Below, one piece after another: positions 7,248 through 16,963 of a DNA stretch of 64,000 bases (position 1 is the first letter of the stretch; the number at the start of each line of letters is the position of its first letter). A program made the position numbers and the translations under genes. The stretch is from NCBI GenBank assembly GCA_027021365.1, contig JALUUM010000020.1:268726-332725 (forward strand), in the 5' to 3' direction. This DNA is from Spirochaetales bacterium (lineage in GTDB: Bacteria; Spirochaetota; Spirochaetia; SZUA-6). A model generated the notes under the pieces. That model searched no databases and was not told the DNA's origin. It saw only the letters and a program-made list of their open reading frames with translations.

Positions 7248-8782
7248 ACTTTGGCCTCCTTTAGCTCCTCCTTGCTTTCCAAGAATGCAGCGTACCTGTT
7301 CAGTGCATTCACGTAGGCTCTGGCGCTTGCTTCGATGATATCGGTGGAAGAACCACGGCCGACAAACTTTTTGCCATCAATTTCAAGAGATACGGAGACC
7401 TCGCCAATTGCTTTTCTGCCGGGAGTCACGGCCTGTACGCTGTACTCGAGAAGTTTCGTTTTTATTCCGGTAATTCTGTCTATTGCATTGAAAACGGCAT
7501 CCACAGGGCCGTCTCCGACCGCCGCTTCTTCATGCTTCTCGTTATCTTCCAGAATCCTGACCGTTGCAGTAGGAACTGCCATGTTTCCCGATTGAATATT
7601 AAAGTAATCCAGAACATACTTTGCCGTCTTATGACCCAACTGGTCACTCACTATTACATAGAGGTCATCATCGAAGACCTCTTTCTTTCTGTCGGCAATT
7701 TCAAGAAACTGTTTGTAAGCTTTGTCCAGTTCTTCTTTCTCCAGCGAAAGGCCGAGTTCTTTCAACCTCTTGGAAAATCCGTGCATTCCTGAGTGTCGTC
7801 CAAGGACGAGTGTGCTGGCATCCCTTCCTACGGACTGGGGGGTCATGATTTCATAGGTTTCTCTTTTTTTCAGAACCCCATCCTGATGTATACCTGATTC
7901 ATGTGAAAATGCATTGTCTCCAACTATTGGTTTGTTTCGAGGAATAGGAAATCCTATGATACTGGATAAGAATCTCGATGTATTGTATATCTGAGTGGTA
8001 TCTATGCCGGTTTCGTATGGTAGAAAGTCTTTTCTGACATTGAGTGCCATGACGAGCTCTTCCAGAGCCGCATTTCCGGCTCTCTCTCCGATTCCATTGA
8101 TTGTAACCTCAACCTGCCTGGCACCATTCTGTATGGCCTCTATCGAATTGGCTACGGCAAGGCCCAGATCGTTGTGGCAATGAACGGAAAGTATGGCCTT
8201 ATCCATATTGGGTACTCCCTCGATTATTGCCTTTATGAATGCACCAAACTCCCTCGGTATGGTATATCCAACTGTGTCCGGGATGTTGATTATGCTTGCA
8301 CCGGCGTCGATTACCTTTTCTATTATTCTTATGAGAAACTGAAGTTCGCTTCTCGTCCCATCTTCCGGGGAAAATTCAACCTCTGGTACGAGATTTCTCG
8401 CATACTTTACGGCATCCACTGCCATCTTCACCACGTCATCAGGGTCCATTTTCAGTTTGTATTTCATATGAATCGGGGAAGTGGCTATGAATGTATGAAT
8501 CCTCCTTTTTTCTGCATCTTTCGTGGACTCATTTGCAGCATCGATATCTTTCTTAACAGCTCTGGCCAGAGCGGCTATCGTGGGGCCTTTGACCTTCTCG
8601 GAAATAACTTTGCATGCCTTGAACTGTTGAGGTGATGAAATGGGAAAACCTGCCTCGATTACATCCGTTCCGAGTCTTGCCAGTTGAAGTGCAAATTCAT
8701 ACTTCTGATCCACATCCATCGAAGCTCCGGGAGACTGTTCTCCGTCACGCAGTGTTGTATCAAAGATATATATTCTTTCCAT
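7244..8782 (-). CDS. leuA: 2-isopropylmalate synthase
   Basis: LeuA condenses 2-ketoisovalerate with acetyl-CoA, the committed step to leucine. The 512-residue protein carries YIFDTTLRDGEQSPGASM at residues 5-22. The metal ligands lie in SVHCHNDLGLAVANS, with GAGNAALEE-type INGIGERAGNAAL behind them. The C-terminal domain (about 370-512) is the leucine feedback-binding region. It starts next to the ilvN stop and its own stop overlaps the cimA start. leuB and leuCD are not in the window, so the rest of the leucine pathway is elsewhere. Confidence 0.95.
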   Translation of the reverse strand: MERIYIFDTTLRDGEQSPGASMDVDQKYEFALQLARLGTDVIEAGFPISSPQQFKACKVISEKVKGPTIAALARAVKKDIDAANESTKDAEKRRIHTFIATSPIHMKYKLKMDPDDVVKMAVDAVKYARNLVPEVEFSPEDGTRSELQFLIRIIEKVIDAGASIINIPDTVGYTIPREFGAFIKAIIEGVPNMDKAILSVHCHNDLGLAVANSIEAIQNGARQVEVTINGIGERAGNAALEELVMALNVRKDFLPYETGIDTTQIYNTSRFLSSIIGFPIPRNKPIVGDNAFSHESGIHQDGVLKKRETYEIMTPQSVGRDASTLVLGRHSGMHGFSKRLKELGLSLEKEELDKAYKQFLEIADRKKEVFDDDLYVIVSDQLGHKTAKYVLDYFNIQSGNMAVPTATVRILEDNEKHEEAAVGDGPVDAVFNAIDRITGIKTKLLEYSVQAVTPGRKAIGEVSVSLEIDGKKFVGRGSSTDIIEASARAYVNALNRYAAFLESKEELKEAKV

Positions 8783-9292
8783 CTACTGTTTTCCTCCTTT
8801 TGTTTTCTTTGCTGTTTTTTTGGCCCTCTCCATGGAGATAAGCCCGCTTCTCGCCAGTTCGGTGACATTGTATGGCTGAAGAATGTTCGTAAAATCATCT
8901 ATCTTTTCCGAAGAGCCGGTCAGTTCGAGTACCATGCTGTCGGTTCCCACATCAAGTACCTTAGCACGAAAAACATCGGCAACCTGGAATATTTCACCCC
9001 GTATCTTCGGTTCTGCTTTTACCTTGATAAGGGCGAGTTCCCTGTGGATGGCCGGTTTTTCGGTAAGATCGGCAATCTTTATTACGTCTATTAACCTATT
9101 GAGTTGTTTTTTTATCTGTTCGAAAACAACATCATCACCGTAGCATACGAGGGTGATTCTCGAGATCGTGGGATCCCTCGTGACTCCTGCAGTTATGCTT
9201 TCCAGGTTGTACCCCCTACCGGAAAACAGCCCTGATATTCTGGAGAGTACACCCTGATGATTTTCCACGAGCATCGATATTACGTGTTTCAT
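8783..9292 (-). CDS. ilvN: Acetolactate synthase small (regulatory) subunit
   Basis: The small subunit activates IlvB and gives it feedback control by branched-chain amino acids. I place the start at 9292 ([19 protein letters not shown]), whose ATG overlaps the ilvB stop as ATGA; a longer frame reaching 9355 would lie inside ilvB. This gives 169 residues, the normal size. The N-terminal ACT domain covers about residues 1-80 (LFSGRGYNLESITAG), and a C-terminal domain ends near ELARSGLISMER. A lysine-rich tail closes the protein. Confidence 0.94.
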   Translation of the reverse strand: MKHVISMLVENHQGVLSRISGLFSGRGYNLESITAGVTRDPTISRITLVCYGDDVVFEQIKKQLNRLIDVIKIADLTEKPAIHRELALIKVKAEPKIRGEIFQVADVFRAKVLDVGTDSMVLELTGSSEKIDDFTNILQPYNVTELARSGLISMERAKKTAKKTKGGKQ

Positions 9293-11028
9293 ATCAAATC
9301 CTCCTCTCCCAGAAGCATCTCGTTGTTTCCTGCCCCTGCAGGCACCATTGGCCATACATTTGCCTCCCTCGAAACGAGAAACTCTATTACTACCGGGCGG
9401 TTTCTGATTTTCTTTGCCTCTTTCAGCACGGGAATGATATCTTCTTCATTTACCACCCTGAAGCCTGCTGCATTATATGCCTCGGCCAGCTTGACGAAAT
9501 CCGGTATGTATGGAGGACAGTAATCCCCCGGTTCCTTGCATTGAGGTGGACAGGAGGGTCTCCTTGCCAAACAGGTGGAAGAGTAGCGTTTTTCATTGAA
9601 TAGCTCCTGCCACTGCCTGACCATTCCCAGGTATCCATTGTTCAGAATAGCAACAATAACGGGGAGCTCTTCCTGTACCGCAGTGGCGAGTTCTTGAATG
9701 TTCATCTGTATGGAACCGTCACCTGCAATATCGATGACAGTCCGATCCCTGTTGGCTATCTGGGCACCTATTGCCGCAGGGAATCCGTAACCCATAGTGC
9801 CTAGGCCTCCGGATGTCAAAAGACTTCGAGGTTTCTTGAAATCATAGAACAGTGCTGCCCACATCTGGTTCTGGCCAACCTCAGTGGTTATGATAGCATC
9901 AGGAAAGACCTCGCTGATTCTCTTGATAACCTTTGGCGGTGATATACCATCACCGGAAGTCTCCGGTGACAGGGGATGATTCTTCTTCCACTGGCCTGTT
10001 TCTTCTATCCACGAATCTATGGAAGGTTTCTCCAAAATAGGATAGAGCTCTTCCAGTATCAGTTTTGCATCACCGACAATGGGGATATCCACGCTGACGT
10101 TTCTTGAAATGGAGGCAGGGTCGATGTCTATATGTATGATTTTAGCTCCCTTGGCAAACTTGCTAAGGTCTCCGGTTGCCCTGTCGTCGAAACGGGTTCC
10201 GATTGCAAAGAGAAGATCACTGGACATTACGCCCATGTTAGCAGCGAAGGTTCCATGCATACCCAGCATTCCAAGGTATCTGGGGTGTGTGCTTGGAAGA
10301 GCACCTATTCCCATCAGCGACGATATGGTTGGTACGTTGGTTTTCTCCACGATTTTCCTGAATATCCCGATCGAATTTGATATGTGAAGGCCACCTCCTA
10401 CATAGAAGAGGGGTTTCTTGGATTTTTTCAGGAGTTCAGCAGCCTTCTTTATCTGTCCGCTGTGCCCCTTGGTTAGTGGATTGTAACCCCGTATCTGAAC
10501 CCTCTGCGGAAATGTCGTATCCGTCTTGTGTAACTGTATATCCTTTGGAATGTCAACGAGTACCGGGCCTGGTCTCCCTGTGGAAGCTATGTAGAAGGCC
10601 TCCTTCAGTACCCTGCCAAGGTCTTTGATATCCGTTACAAGGTAGTTGTGCTTGGTTACCGGTCTCGATATCCCAACGGTATCGGCCTCCTGGAAGGCAT
10701 CGTTACCTATCATATGGGTCGGTACCTGCCCGGTAATGCATACTATCGGCACTGAATCGAAATTCGCTGTTGCCAGGCCTGTTATGGTATTGGTAGCACC
10801 GGGACCGCTTGTCACGAGAACCACGCCTGTCTTACCGGTTGATCTTGCATATCCATCAGCTGCATGCACAGCACCCTGTTCGTGCCTGGTTAGTACCACA
10901 TGCATCGATTTTTCTGAGAAGAGAACGTCGAAGATTGGGATTACTGCCCCTCCCGGATAACCAAAAATGGTATCCACCTTCTCGCTCTTCAATGCTTCGA
11001 TAACGAGTTGAGCTCCTGTCATACTCAT
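9289..11028 (-). CDS. ilvB: Acetolactate synthase large (catalytic) subunit
   Basis: This thiamine-diphosphate enzyme makes acetolactate or acetohydroxybutyrate, the first shared step to valine and leucine and to isoleucine. It has 579 residues. The catalytic glutamate lies in [10 protein letters not shown] and [17 protein letters not shown]. The ThDP motif is [19 protein letters not shown] to [10 protein letters not shown]. An insertion of about 20 residues after KRYSS carries four cysteines (486, 493, 497, 504) and several prolines, just before DFVKLAEAY. Many family members lack it; it may bind a metal or sense redox state. The gene overlaps ilvD and ilvN by 4 bases each. Confidence 0.96.
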   Translation of the reverse strand: MSMTGAQLVIEALKSEKVDTIFGYPGGAVIPIFDVLFSEKSMHVVLTRHEQGAVHAADGYARSTGKTGVVLVTSGPGATNTITGLATANFDSVPIVCITGQVPTHMIGNDAFQEADTVGISRPVTKHNYLVTDIKDLGRVLKEAFYIASTGRPGPVLVDIPKDIQLHKTDTTFPQRVQIRGYNPLTKGHSGQIKKAAELLKKSKKPLFYVGGGLHISNSIGIFRKIVEKTNVPTISSLMGIGALPSTHPRYLGMLGMHGTFAANMGVMSSDLLFAIGTRFDDRATGDLSKFAKGAKIIHIDIDPASISRNVSVDIPIVGDAKLILEELYPILEKPSIDSWIEETGQWKKNHPLSPETSGDGISPPKVIKRISEVFPDAIITTEVGQNQMWAALFYDFKKPRSLLTSGGLGTMGYGFPAAIGAQIANRDRTVIDIAGDGSIQMNIQELATAVQEELPVIVAILNNGYLGMVRQWQELFNEKRYSSTCLARRPSCPPQCKEPGDYCPPYIPDFVKLAEAYNAAGFRVVNEEDIIPVLKEAKKIRNRPVVIEFLVSREANVWPMVPAGAGNNEMLLGEEDLI

Positions 11029-12725
11029 GCTGAGCCTCCTTCCAGTTCACGTATAGCCCCTTTTGCAGCGGAGCTTACATTCTGTGCATAGAGATCGAGA
11101 AAGGGGCTACCTGTTCTCTTTATCTTTGGTTTGAAGTCAGACATTCTCCTATCCCATTCTTCTTTTGATATCAACAGGTCTATTCGTTTTCCCGGAATAT
11201 CTATCTTTATTTGATCGCCGTCGCAGATGATACCAATAGGACCTCCCGAAGCAGCTTCCGGTGTGATATGGCCTACACTGGAACCCCTTGTGGCGCCGGA
11301 GAATCTACCATCGGTAATAAGAGCCACCTCTTTATCCAGTCCCATACCCGCAATGGATGCAGTGGGCGAGAGCATCTCTCTCATTCCCGGGCCTCCCTTC
11401 GGCCCTTCGTAACGTATTACAACGACATCCCCCGGTTTTATTTCGTTGGATAGAATGGCTCTCTGGGCATCCTCTTCCGATTCAAAAACCCTGGCTGGTC
11501 CCTGGTGTACCAGCATCGATGGATCCACCGCTCCCTTCTTCACTATACTTCCACCTGGTGCGAGATTCCCCTTCAGCACTGCCAGTCCTCCCTCTGAGTG
11601 GTATGGCTTTTCCGTTTTGGCAATTATAGTGCCATCCGCACTGGGAGAGTTTTTGTATGAGTCAAAGAGGTTCCTGCCCGTTATGGTTGGGAGATCACCA
11701 TTTATCACACCAAGTTTGGAAATCTCCTTGATAACAGCCATTACACCACCTGCTGCATTAAGATCTTCCATGAAGTAGGGCCCCGATGGGGCAAGTGAGC
11801 AGATATGCGGAACCTTTGCACTGATCCTGTCGAAATCGTCGAGTGTCAATTCCACACCGGCAGAGGCCGCTATTGCCGGTAGGTGAAGAGCGGTATTTGT
11901 AGAACCGCCAATGGCCATGTCTACGGCCACGGCATTCAGGAAAGCCTCTCTGGTGAGTATCTTTCTTGCCGTAAGGTTCTGTTCTACCGCTTTTACGATT
12001 GTCTTTCCGGCCTCTCTTGCAAGACGAAGCCTCTCTGCAAACACTGCCGGTATGGTACCGTTTCCCGGTAGTGCAATTCCCAGTGCTTCAGCCATACAGT
12101 TCATGGAATTTGCCGTAAAGAGACCTGCACAGGAGCCTGCCCCGGGGCAAGCCTGGCATTCTATTGCATAGAGTTCTTCCTCGCTCAATTTTCCCGAGGA
12201 ATATTCACCAACGGCCTCGAAAACAGCATCGACTCCCACGTGCCTGGTTCCTATCTTTCCGGAAAGCATGGGTCCGCCTGAAACGATTATAGCGGGTATG
12301 TCAAGCCTCCCTGCAGCCATCATCATTCCGGGGTCAATCTTGTCACAGTTCGTTACCAGTACTATTCCGTCCAGTGCAGTTCCCCTTACAACAACCTCTA
12401 TCGAATCTGCAATAAGTTCCCTGCTGGGAAGCGAGAACTTCATGCCGAAGTGACCCATTGCAAGGCCGTCACATATCCCTATGGTACCGAACTCCGCAGG
12501 GACTCCTCCTGCTGCAAGAATTCCTTCCTTGACCTTCTCGGTTATTTTCCTTAAGTGCATGTGACCGGGAATGAGTTCGGTAAATGAATTGGCAATCCCA
12601 ATTATAGGTTTGTTCATCATTTCACGATCCCATCCCAGTGCATAGAGAAGGCTTCTGTGTGGTGCTCGCTCCACGCCCTCTGTCATTATCGAGCTTCTTT
12701 TTTTCCCTCTTTTTTCCTCTGCCAT
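11025..12725 (-). CDS. ilvD: Dihydroxy-acid dehydratase
   Basis: IlvD dehydrates dihydroxy acids to the 2-keto precursors of valine/leucine and isoleucine, using an iron-sulfur cluster. The 566-residue protein shows the cluster ligands in [20 protein letters not shown] and [20 protein letters not shown]. The C-terminal [20 protein letters not shown] is typical. It is the first structural gene of the operon. An AGGAG ribosome binding site (12736-12740) lies 10 bases before the ATG. Transcription into it must pass the attenuator hairpin at 12771-12796. Confidence 0.96.
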   Translation of the reverse strand: MAEEKRGKKRSSIMTEGVERAPHRSLLYALGWDREMMNKPIIGIANSFTELIPGHMHLRKITEKVKEGILAAGGVPAEFGTIGICDGLAMGHFGMKFSLPSRELIADSIEVVVRGTALDGIVLVTNCDKIDPGMMMAAGRLDIPAIIVSGGPMLSGKIGTRHVGVDAVFEAVGEYSSGKLSEEELYAIECQACPGAGSCAGLFTANSMNCMAEALGIALPGNGTIPAVFAERLRLAREAGKTIVKAVEQNLTARKILTREAFLNAVAVDMAIGGSTNTALHLPAIAASAGVELTLDDFDRISAKVPHICSLAPSGPYFMEDLNAAGGVMAVIKEISKLGVINGDLPTITGRNLFDSYKNSPSADGTIIAKTEKPYHSEGGLAVLKGNLAPGGSIVKKGAVDPSMLVHQGPARVFESEEDAQRAILSNEIKPGDVVVIRYEGPKGGPGMREMLSPTASIAGMGLDKEVALITDGRFSGATRGSSVGHITPEAASGGPIGIICDGDQIKIDIPGKRIDLLISKEEWDRRMSDFKPKIKRTGSPFLDLYAQNVSSAAKGAIRELEGGSA

Positions 12726-12763
12726 ACCCTGGTGTCTCCTTTCCTAATATCAATTTTTTTACT

Positions 12764-12796
12764 AAAAAAAAGCCGTCTCCCGAAAGGGAAACGGCT
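12764..12796 (-). terminator. Attenuator terminator between leader peptide and ilvD
   Basis: On the minus strand AGCCGTTTCCC (12796-12786) pairs with GGGAGACGGCT (12781-12771) around a TTTC loop. All 11 positions pair, one of them G.U. A run of eight T residues follows at once. It ends 38 bases before the ilvD start, behind the leader peptide gene, so it should stop transcription before the operon unless an alternative helix forms. On the plus strand T residues also follow it, but no plus-strand gene ends here. Confidence 0.9.
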
Positions 12797-12832
12797 TTTT
12801 TTTCTTACAACAGCCCCTTCATCCTCTCGGGA
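12778..12832 (-). promoter_or_regulatory. Antiterminator pairing of the ilv attenuator
   Basis: TCCCGAGAG (12832-12824), within the last codons of the leader peptide, is complementary over 9 bases (one G.U) to CTTTCGGGA (12786-12778). The second strand is the tip, loop and part of the 3' arm of the terminator. The two helices exclude each other. A ribosome stalled at the Leu/Ile/Val run leaves the first strand free, so the antiterminator forms. A ribosome that reaches the stop covers it and lets the terminator form. Confidence 0.8.
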
Positions 12833-12917
12833 TATCCTTTCCCAGAACAATGAGAAGAATAATTAGTGCGAGAATGATAAGGCTTGCTATTTGACTTAGC
12901 GATTCAGCAATATTCAT
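12819..12917 (-). CDS. ilv operon leader peptide (32 residues, Leu/Ile/Val-rich)
   Basis: A short frame starts at ATG 12917 and ends with TGA at 12819-12821. Its middle, residues 13-25, reads LIILALIILLIVL: 12 of 13 residues are leucine, isoleucine or valine. The end is GKDIPRG. The peptide lies just before a terminator and the ilvD-ilvB-ilvN-leuA-cimA operon, whose products are those same amino acids. This matches classic attenuation leaders of ilv operons. No strong ribosome binding site is seen; GAG lies 6 bases before the ATG, and the putative promoter would start RNA almost at the ATG. A small membrane protein is the alternative, but the nested RNA helices argue for a leader. Confidence 0.82.
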   Translation of the reverse strand: MNIAESLSQIASLIILALIILLIVLGKDIPRG

Positions 12918-12924
12918 GAAATCT

Positions 12925-12953
12925 CATGTAACCTTTATTTCACTTTTTGTCAA
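12925..12953 (-). promoter_or_regulatory. Putative promoter of the ilv leader and operon
   Basis: On the minus strand a perfect TTGACA (12953-12948) is followed after 17 bases by TACATG (12930-12925), a weak -10 box like the TACATT of the tRNA promoter. Only 7 bases separate it from the leader ATG. It starts right behind the end of the response regulator gene. Confidence 0.5.
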
Positions 12954-12960
12954 TACGGAT

Positions 12961-14307
12961 TCAAATATTTTTAAGATTATACTCATTTATCTTGTTTAAA
13001 AGTGTTCTTCTCGTTATTCCAAGCTCTTCCGCCGCCCTTGTTCTGTTTCCGTCCCATTTCAGTAGTGCTTCCATTATGGCATTCCGCTCTATGTCTTTCA
13101 GTTTCCCGGAAAGAGCTTTCCCCGAAAGAATGTTTTTCTTTGGAATTCTACCCTTCGTTTCACGTATCACTATATCCTTGGAGGTTATCTTTCCTCCTTC
13201 ACATAGGATGAATGCTCTCTCCATGATATTCTCAAGTTCCCTGACGTTTCCCGGGAAATCGTAATCCATCAGTATAGAAAGGGCTTCATCTTCAATTCCT
13301 GTGATGTTTTTCCCAAGCTTGTTGTTGAACTTGTTAATGAAATGACTCACCAGTATTGGAATATCCTCCCTCCTATCTCTGAGGGGAGGAATCTCTATCT
13401 GAAATACATTAAGTCTGAAGTAGAGATCTTCCCTGAATCTCCCATCTTCGACGAGTTTTTCGAGATTTTGGTTTGTAGCTGCAATTATTCTGGCATCAAC
13501 GGGTATAAGATTCGTTCCACCGAGTCTCTGAATCTTCTTTTCCTGCAGAACTCTAAGGAGTTTCACCTGAAGCTGAATTGGCATATCCCCTATTTCATCA
13601 AGAAGCAATGTACCGGAAGAGGCAATTTCGAAGAGCCCCTGTTTTCTCACATTGGCACCTGTAAAGGCTCCCTTTTCATATCCGAACAGTTCACTCTCCA
13701 GGAGATTTTCCGGAATACCTCCGATATTGACGGCAACGAATGGAAACTTTGAGCCCGGATGGATGTTGTGTATCGTCCTTGCTACTACCTCCTTGCCGGT
13801 ACCACTTGGCCCCGTAATCAGGATCGTTGTTGGTGTAGGTGCCACCTTTTCCACGAGTCTTATCACTTCCTGCATTCTTGAATTATCGGCAGCAACGATT
13901 TCAATAGTCTGCTCCGATTTGTTCAATAGCTTTACCCTGTCCTCTATCAGTTTTTCTTCGAGCAGTTTTTTCAATTTTATGATCAGTGTCTCCGGATCGA
14001 AGGGTTTTACGATATAATCTCTTGCACCAAGCTTCATAGCCTCCACGGCATCTGATATCTCTCCGAAGGCAGAAATCATTATTACGGGAAGATTTGGGCC
14101 CTCCTCTTTGAGCCACTTCAATAACTGAAGCCCGTCCATTCCAGGCATCTTCAGGTCGACAACGGCAGCCTGAAAATACTCCTCCTGTATCAGTCTTTTT
14201 GCAGAGATTCCGTTTTCAGCTGTTTTCACCTCTATGGATTCCGTTTTCAGAAACCTTGCAATAGAGTCTCTGATATTCTTTTCATCATCTACTATTAGAA
14301 CTTTCAT
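12961..14307 (-). CDS. Sigma-54-dependent response regulator (NtrC family)
   Basis: A 448-residue activator of sigma-54 promoters. The receiver domain covers residues 1-120, with acidic pocket VDDE and phospho-acceptor Asp51 in VVDLKMPGMDG. The AAA+ domain covers about 140-380, with Walker A GPSGTGKE (166-172) and the sigma-54 contact loop GAFTGA (213-218). A Fis-type helix-turn-helix fills the last 45 or so residues (RTRAAEELGITRRTLLNKI). Its partner kinase is the next gene upstream, adjacent without a gap. Targets cannot be read from the window; flagellar or nutrient regulation are both possible for such pairs. Confidence 0.93.
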   Translation of the reverse strand: MKVLIVDDEKNIRDSIARFLKTESIEVKTAENGISAKRLIQEEYFQAAVVDLKMPGMDGLQLLKWLKEEGPNLPVIMISAFGEISDAVEAMKLGARDYIVKPFDPETLIIKLKKLLEEKLIEDRVKLLNKSEQTIEIVAADNSRMQEVIRLVEKVAPTPTTILITGPSGTGKEVVARTIHNIHPGSKFPFVAVNIGGIPENLLESELFGYEKGAFTGANVRKQGLFEIASSGTLLLDEIGDMPIQLQVKLLRVLQEKKIQRLGGTNLIPVDARIIAATNQNLEKLVEDGRFREDLYFRLNVFQIEIPPLRDRREDIPILVSHFINKFNNKLGKNITGIEDEALSILMDYDFPGNVRELENIMERAFILCEGGKITSKDIVIRETKGRIPKKNILSGKALSGKLKDIERNAIMEALLKWDGNRTRAAEELGITRRTLLNKINEYNLKNI

Positions 14308-15558
14308 TTATTCAATTGCTTCCTTCAAAACAAGAGTTACCTCTGTTCCTCCTTTAGTGTTCTTCCCAATCCTTATCTCCCCTCCTGCAGCTTCGACAAA
14401 TCGTCTTACCAGGGCAAGGCCTATGCCGGAACCCTTTATCTTGGTAGTGTAGAAGGGGTCGTATATCTTTTTGATATTCTTTTCGTCAATCCCCTTTCCG
14501 TAATCTACAATCTTTACTATCACGTTATGTCTGTTACGCAGTACGACTATATCTACCCTGATATTTTCCTGCCCTTCATTCTCGTAGCTCTCGATCGCAT
14601 TTCTTATGATATTTTCCAGGGTTGATCGAAGCCTGTCCCTGTCGAATCTTACATAGTGAGTGGATTGATCCTCATTGATCAGATTGATATTTACCGCAAA
14701 TCTCTTTATCAGCTCACTTACGAATTCCTCGATACATATCCTTTCCGGCTTTCCTATCGGGTCTCTTAGGAACTCGCCTATCCTCTCTATCAGGTTGTTT
14801 ATTCGCTGAGTCTCTTCTTCGATAATCATGATGTCCCTGCGACGTTCCTCTGGCAGTATCCTTCTTAAATATCCGGTTTGAATCCTTATTGCCCCGAGTG
14901 GATTCTTTATTTCATGCATGAGTGTTCTCGAAACTTCTCCAAGTCTGGCAAGCTGCTCCTGTCTTATCATTCTCTCCCTGTAATTTACATTTCTCATATA
15001 AATATAGATGAAAACTCCGAGAAGAATAAGGATTATCAGTGGTGCTATGAAAGTAAGGTACCTGTAGACAAGATGCCTCGTGGCATATCTGCCAGCTTTT
15101 ATCTCTATGAGAAACATATAAGGGCTACCCATCCTTCTTTGCATTGCAGCCATCCCCGGATTCCCGGGGGAAAACATGCCACGCATTCCCGACTGTCGAA
15201 TTATGACGAAGGTCTTTCTTTCAGTATTGAAGTATGTTATCGACCGGGAAATATCGCGCTTAAACTTGATTCTTTCCAGTGATCGAGGTGCTTCACCGTA
15301 TAGCCTTACCGGCTGACCGTTTGAGAGGTAAATCCCAAAGGAAACTACACCATACTGGGACATTACGGATTCGATATCGTTGTTTGTCCTGTAGATCTCG
15401 AAAAAATCACTTGCAATATTCTCCGCTTCATTTTCGAGAAACATCGTGTCTCTCTTGTTGGTGCCTTTTATAAGGAAAAGGACGACGATTATCAGTACGA
15501 TAAAGAGAATTACCGTGAGTGATAGAAAGAGAATATCCTGCGAACTTGGTTTTTTCAT
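14308..15558 (-). CDS. Membrane sensor histidine kinase (NtrB-like)
   Basis: A 416-residue kinase, surely the partner of the adjacent sigma-54 regulator. Two membrane spans (about residues 9-30 and 168-188) flank an extracytoplasmic sensor region of about 135 residues, which ends in a Met/Gly-rich stretch (GMRGMFSPGNPGMAAMQRRM). The phosphorylated His is in LMHEIKNPLG (His215). The ATPase domain has the N box (ENIIRNAIESY), G1 (DYGKGIDEKN) and G2 (GSGIGLALVRRFVEAAGG). The sensor domain resembles nothing I can name, so the signal is unknown. Its stop touches the regulator's start at 14307/14308. Confidence 0.92.
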   Translation of the reverse strand: MKKPSSQDILFLSLTVILFIVLIIVVLFLIKGTNKRDTMFLENEAENIASDFFEIYRTNNDIESVMSQYGVVSFGIYLSNGQPVRLYGEAPRSLERIKFKRDISRSITYFNTERKTFVIIRQSGMRGMFSPGNPGMAAMQRRMGSPYMFLIEIKAGRYATRHLVYRYLTFIAPLIILILLGVFIYIYMRNVNYRERMIRQEQLARLGEVSRTLMHEIKNPLGAIRIQTGYLRRILPEERRRDIMIIEEETQRINNLIERIGEFLRDPIGKPERICIEEFVSELIKRFAVNINLINEDQSTHYVRFDRDRLRSTLENIIRNAIESYENEGQENIRVDIVVLRNRHNVIVKIVDYGKGIDEKNIKKIYDPFYTTKIKGSGIGLALVRRFVEAAGGEIRIGKNTKGGTEVTLVLKEAIE

Positions 15559-16830
15559 TCAGAAATAGACCGTTTTGCCCCAGAGACTGGTAATGATGTT
15601 ACGCAGGTGTGAATCCAACACATGGTACGAGTAGTATTTCAGTCCCAGGGTATAATTTGTTTCGACCATTTCCTCCCTGTAATCCTTGTCTTCCAGAACC
15701 CTTAGCGTCTCTTTCACTGTATCATCGGAGATGAAATCATCCATTTCAACCACCTTGAACCCTTTGGGCTTGATATCGAAGGAGTAGATTGAATAGTTGT
15801 TAACGAGGATCGGCTTCTTGTGATAGATTGCCTCGAGAAATGCATTACCAAAACCTTCGAATATGGAAGGGTATGTGACAAAATCGGCATTTATGTAAAC
15901 GTCACTCAAAGAGTATATCTTCTTCCCGTCTTTTGTCCTGCCACGTTTGTAGTCGATTCTGTTCTGTACAAATATTGTATTGGTCTCAAGGAGTCTTGCA
16001 TAGCTCTTCACCCTGTTCTGATATTCGTATCCCTCATCACCGGAGGCATGGCTTATTACCAGAACAGCCTTCTTGCCTAACCTGTGAACGAGTTCAATAG
16101 CATGTTCAATTCCCTTTCTCTGCACCACCCTTGTTGGTTGCAATATAAACATTGCATCTTCCGGTATGCCGAGTTCCTGGCGGACATCCCGGTTGTAGTC
16201 GTCGAGGCCGGGAGGTGTTTGTTCGAATTCCATTACATTCGGAATCAACAGGGCGGATGCACCGGTTCGAAGGGCAAGCTGGTTTCTCCCCGAAGAATTG
16301 ATGACCACATGTGCCATCCAGGGAAAACGAGGAGGAAATGCAGAGTTGAAATAGTCCCACACGCAGTTTGTGAGAAACCGTTTCCTTTCCCAGAAGAAAT
16401 CATGGTGATGGGCGATCGTAGAGAGACCGGTTTCGGCTATCACCTCGGTAAGAGCAAGGCCAAGTGGTATGTTCAGTGGAATTGTCAGACTGTTCTCAGG
16501 AATCAGAAGATCGATATCGTATTTTTTTATGAACTCGTACAGCTTCTTTTTTAGAAATACTCTCATCTTGTGTATTCTATCGGTGAGTTCGGGAGGGCGT
16601 TTTGCATTCTCAAAGCTCATATGGTGAAGCTTTCTGATTTCGGGATGCATGAAATGGGCTTCTTCCACCTTAAAGGATCTGTCCGGAGGTGTTTCGAGTT
16701 CGCCGCCGAAGTAAAAGCAGGTAAAGCCGCGTCTTTCAAGGACTTCACTCCATTTGAATGTTTCAAGGGATACGCCATCGGTTCCTGCGAACCTGAAAGA
16801 GACAAAACCGATATTTTTTCCGTCTTTCAT
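15559..16830 (-). CDS. GT4-type glycosyltransferase
   Basis: A 423-residue protein with the GT-B layout of family 4 enzymes. The N-terminal half carries FAGTDGVSLETFKW and AHHHDFFWERKRF. The C-terminal half has PTRVVQRKGIEHAIELV and the donor-site glutamate motif VTYPSIFEGFGNAFLEAIYHKKPI. The HHHDF..ER signature recalls glycosyltransferases of glycerate-type compatible solutes (mannosylglucosylglycerate and relatives), but this is only a resemblance. It may be cotranscribed with the two-component pair behind it. A TATAAT-like element lies upstream on the minus strand near 16886, but no clear -35 box accompanies it. Confidence 0.8.
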   Translation of the reverse strand: MKDGKNIGFVSFRFAGTDGVSLETFKWSEVLERRGFTCFYFGGELETPPDRSFKVEEAHFMHPEIRKLHHMSFENAKRPPELTDRIHKMRVFLKKKLYEFIKKYDIDLLIPENSLTIPLNIPLGLALTEVIAETGLSTIAHHHDFFWERKRFLTNCVWDYFNSAFPPRFPWMAHVVINSSGRNQLALRTGASALLIPNVMEFEQTPPGLDDYNRDVRQELGIPEDAMFILQPTRVVQRKGIEHAIELVHRLGKKAVLVISHASGDEGYEYQNRVKSYARLLETNTIFVQNRIDYKRGRTKDGKKIYSLSDVYINADFVTYPSIFEGFGNAFLEAIYHKKPILVNNYSIYSFDIKPKGFKVVEMDDFISDDTVKETLRVLEDKDYREEMVETNYTLGLKYYSYHVLDSHLRNIITSLWGKTVYF

Positions 16831-16963
16831 ACAATCTCCTTGAAGTTTTACTTTCTATATCGTAAAAAATAGATATGAAAGATATTATAGATATATTTTT
16901 CATTTTGAAAAGTGGTAAAAAGTATAAATGAATCACATATGAAATCATTCGAGGTAAGGTGAT

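Noticed and set aside
8174..9094. Overlapping 130-150-codon plus-strand frames opposite leuA and ilvN
   Set aside because: Both are explained as complements of conserved genes, and their translations are low-complexity and match no family.
10646..10960. A 104-codon plus-strand frame within ilvB
   Set aside because: It is antisense to the conserved N-terminal ThDP domain, with no promoter or ribosome binding site.
12638..12866. Plus-strand frames of about 70 codons across the ilvD start and attenuator
   Set aside because: They are antisense to ilvD and read through the terminator T tract as phenylalanine runs. The opposite strand holds the leader peptide and RNA helices.
16831..16963. Clear promoter in the AT-rich gap between the GT4 and nucleosidase genes
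   Set aside because: TATAAT- and TATAAA-like elements occur on both strands, but none has a convincing -35 box at 16-18 bases, so I did not list them.
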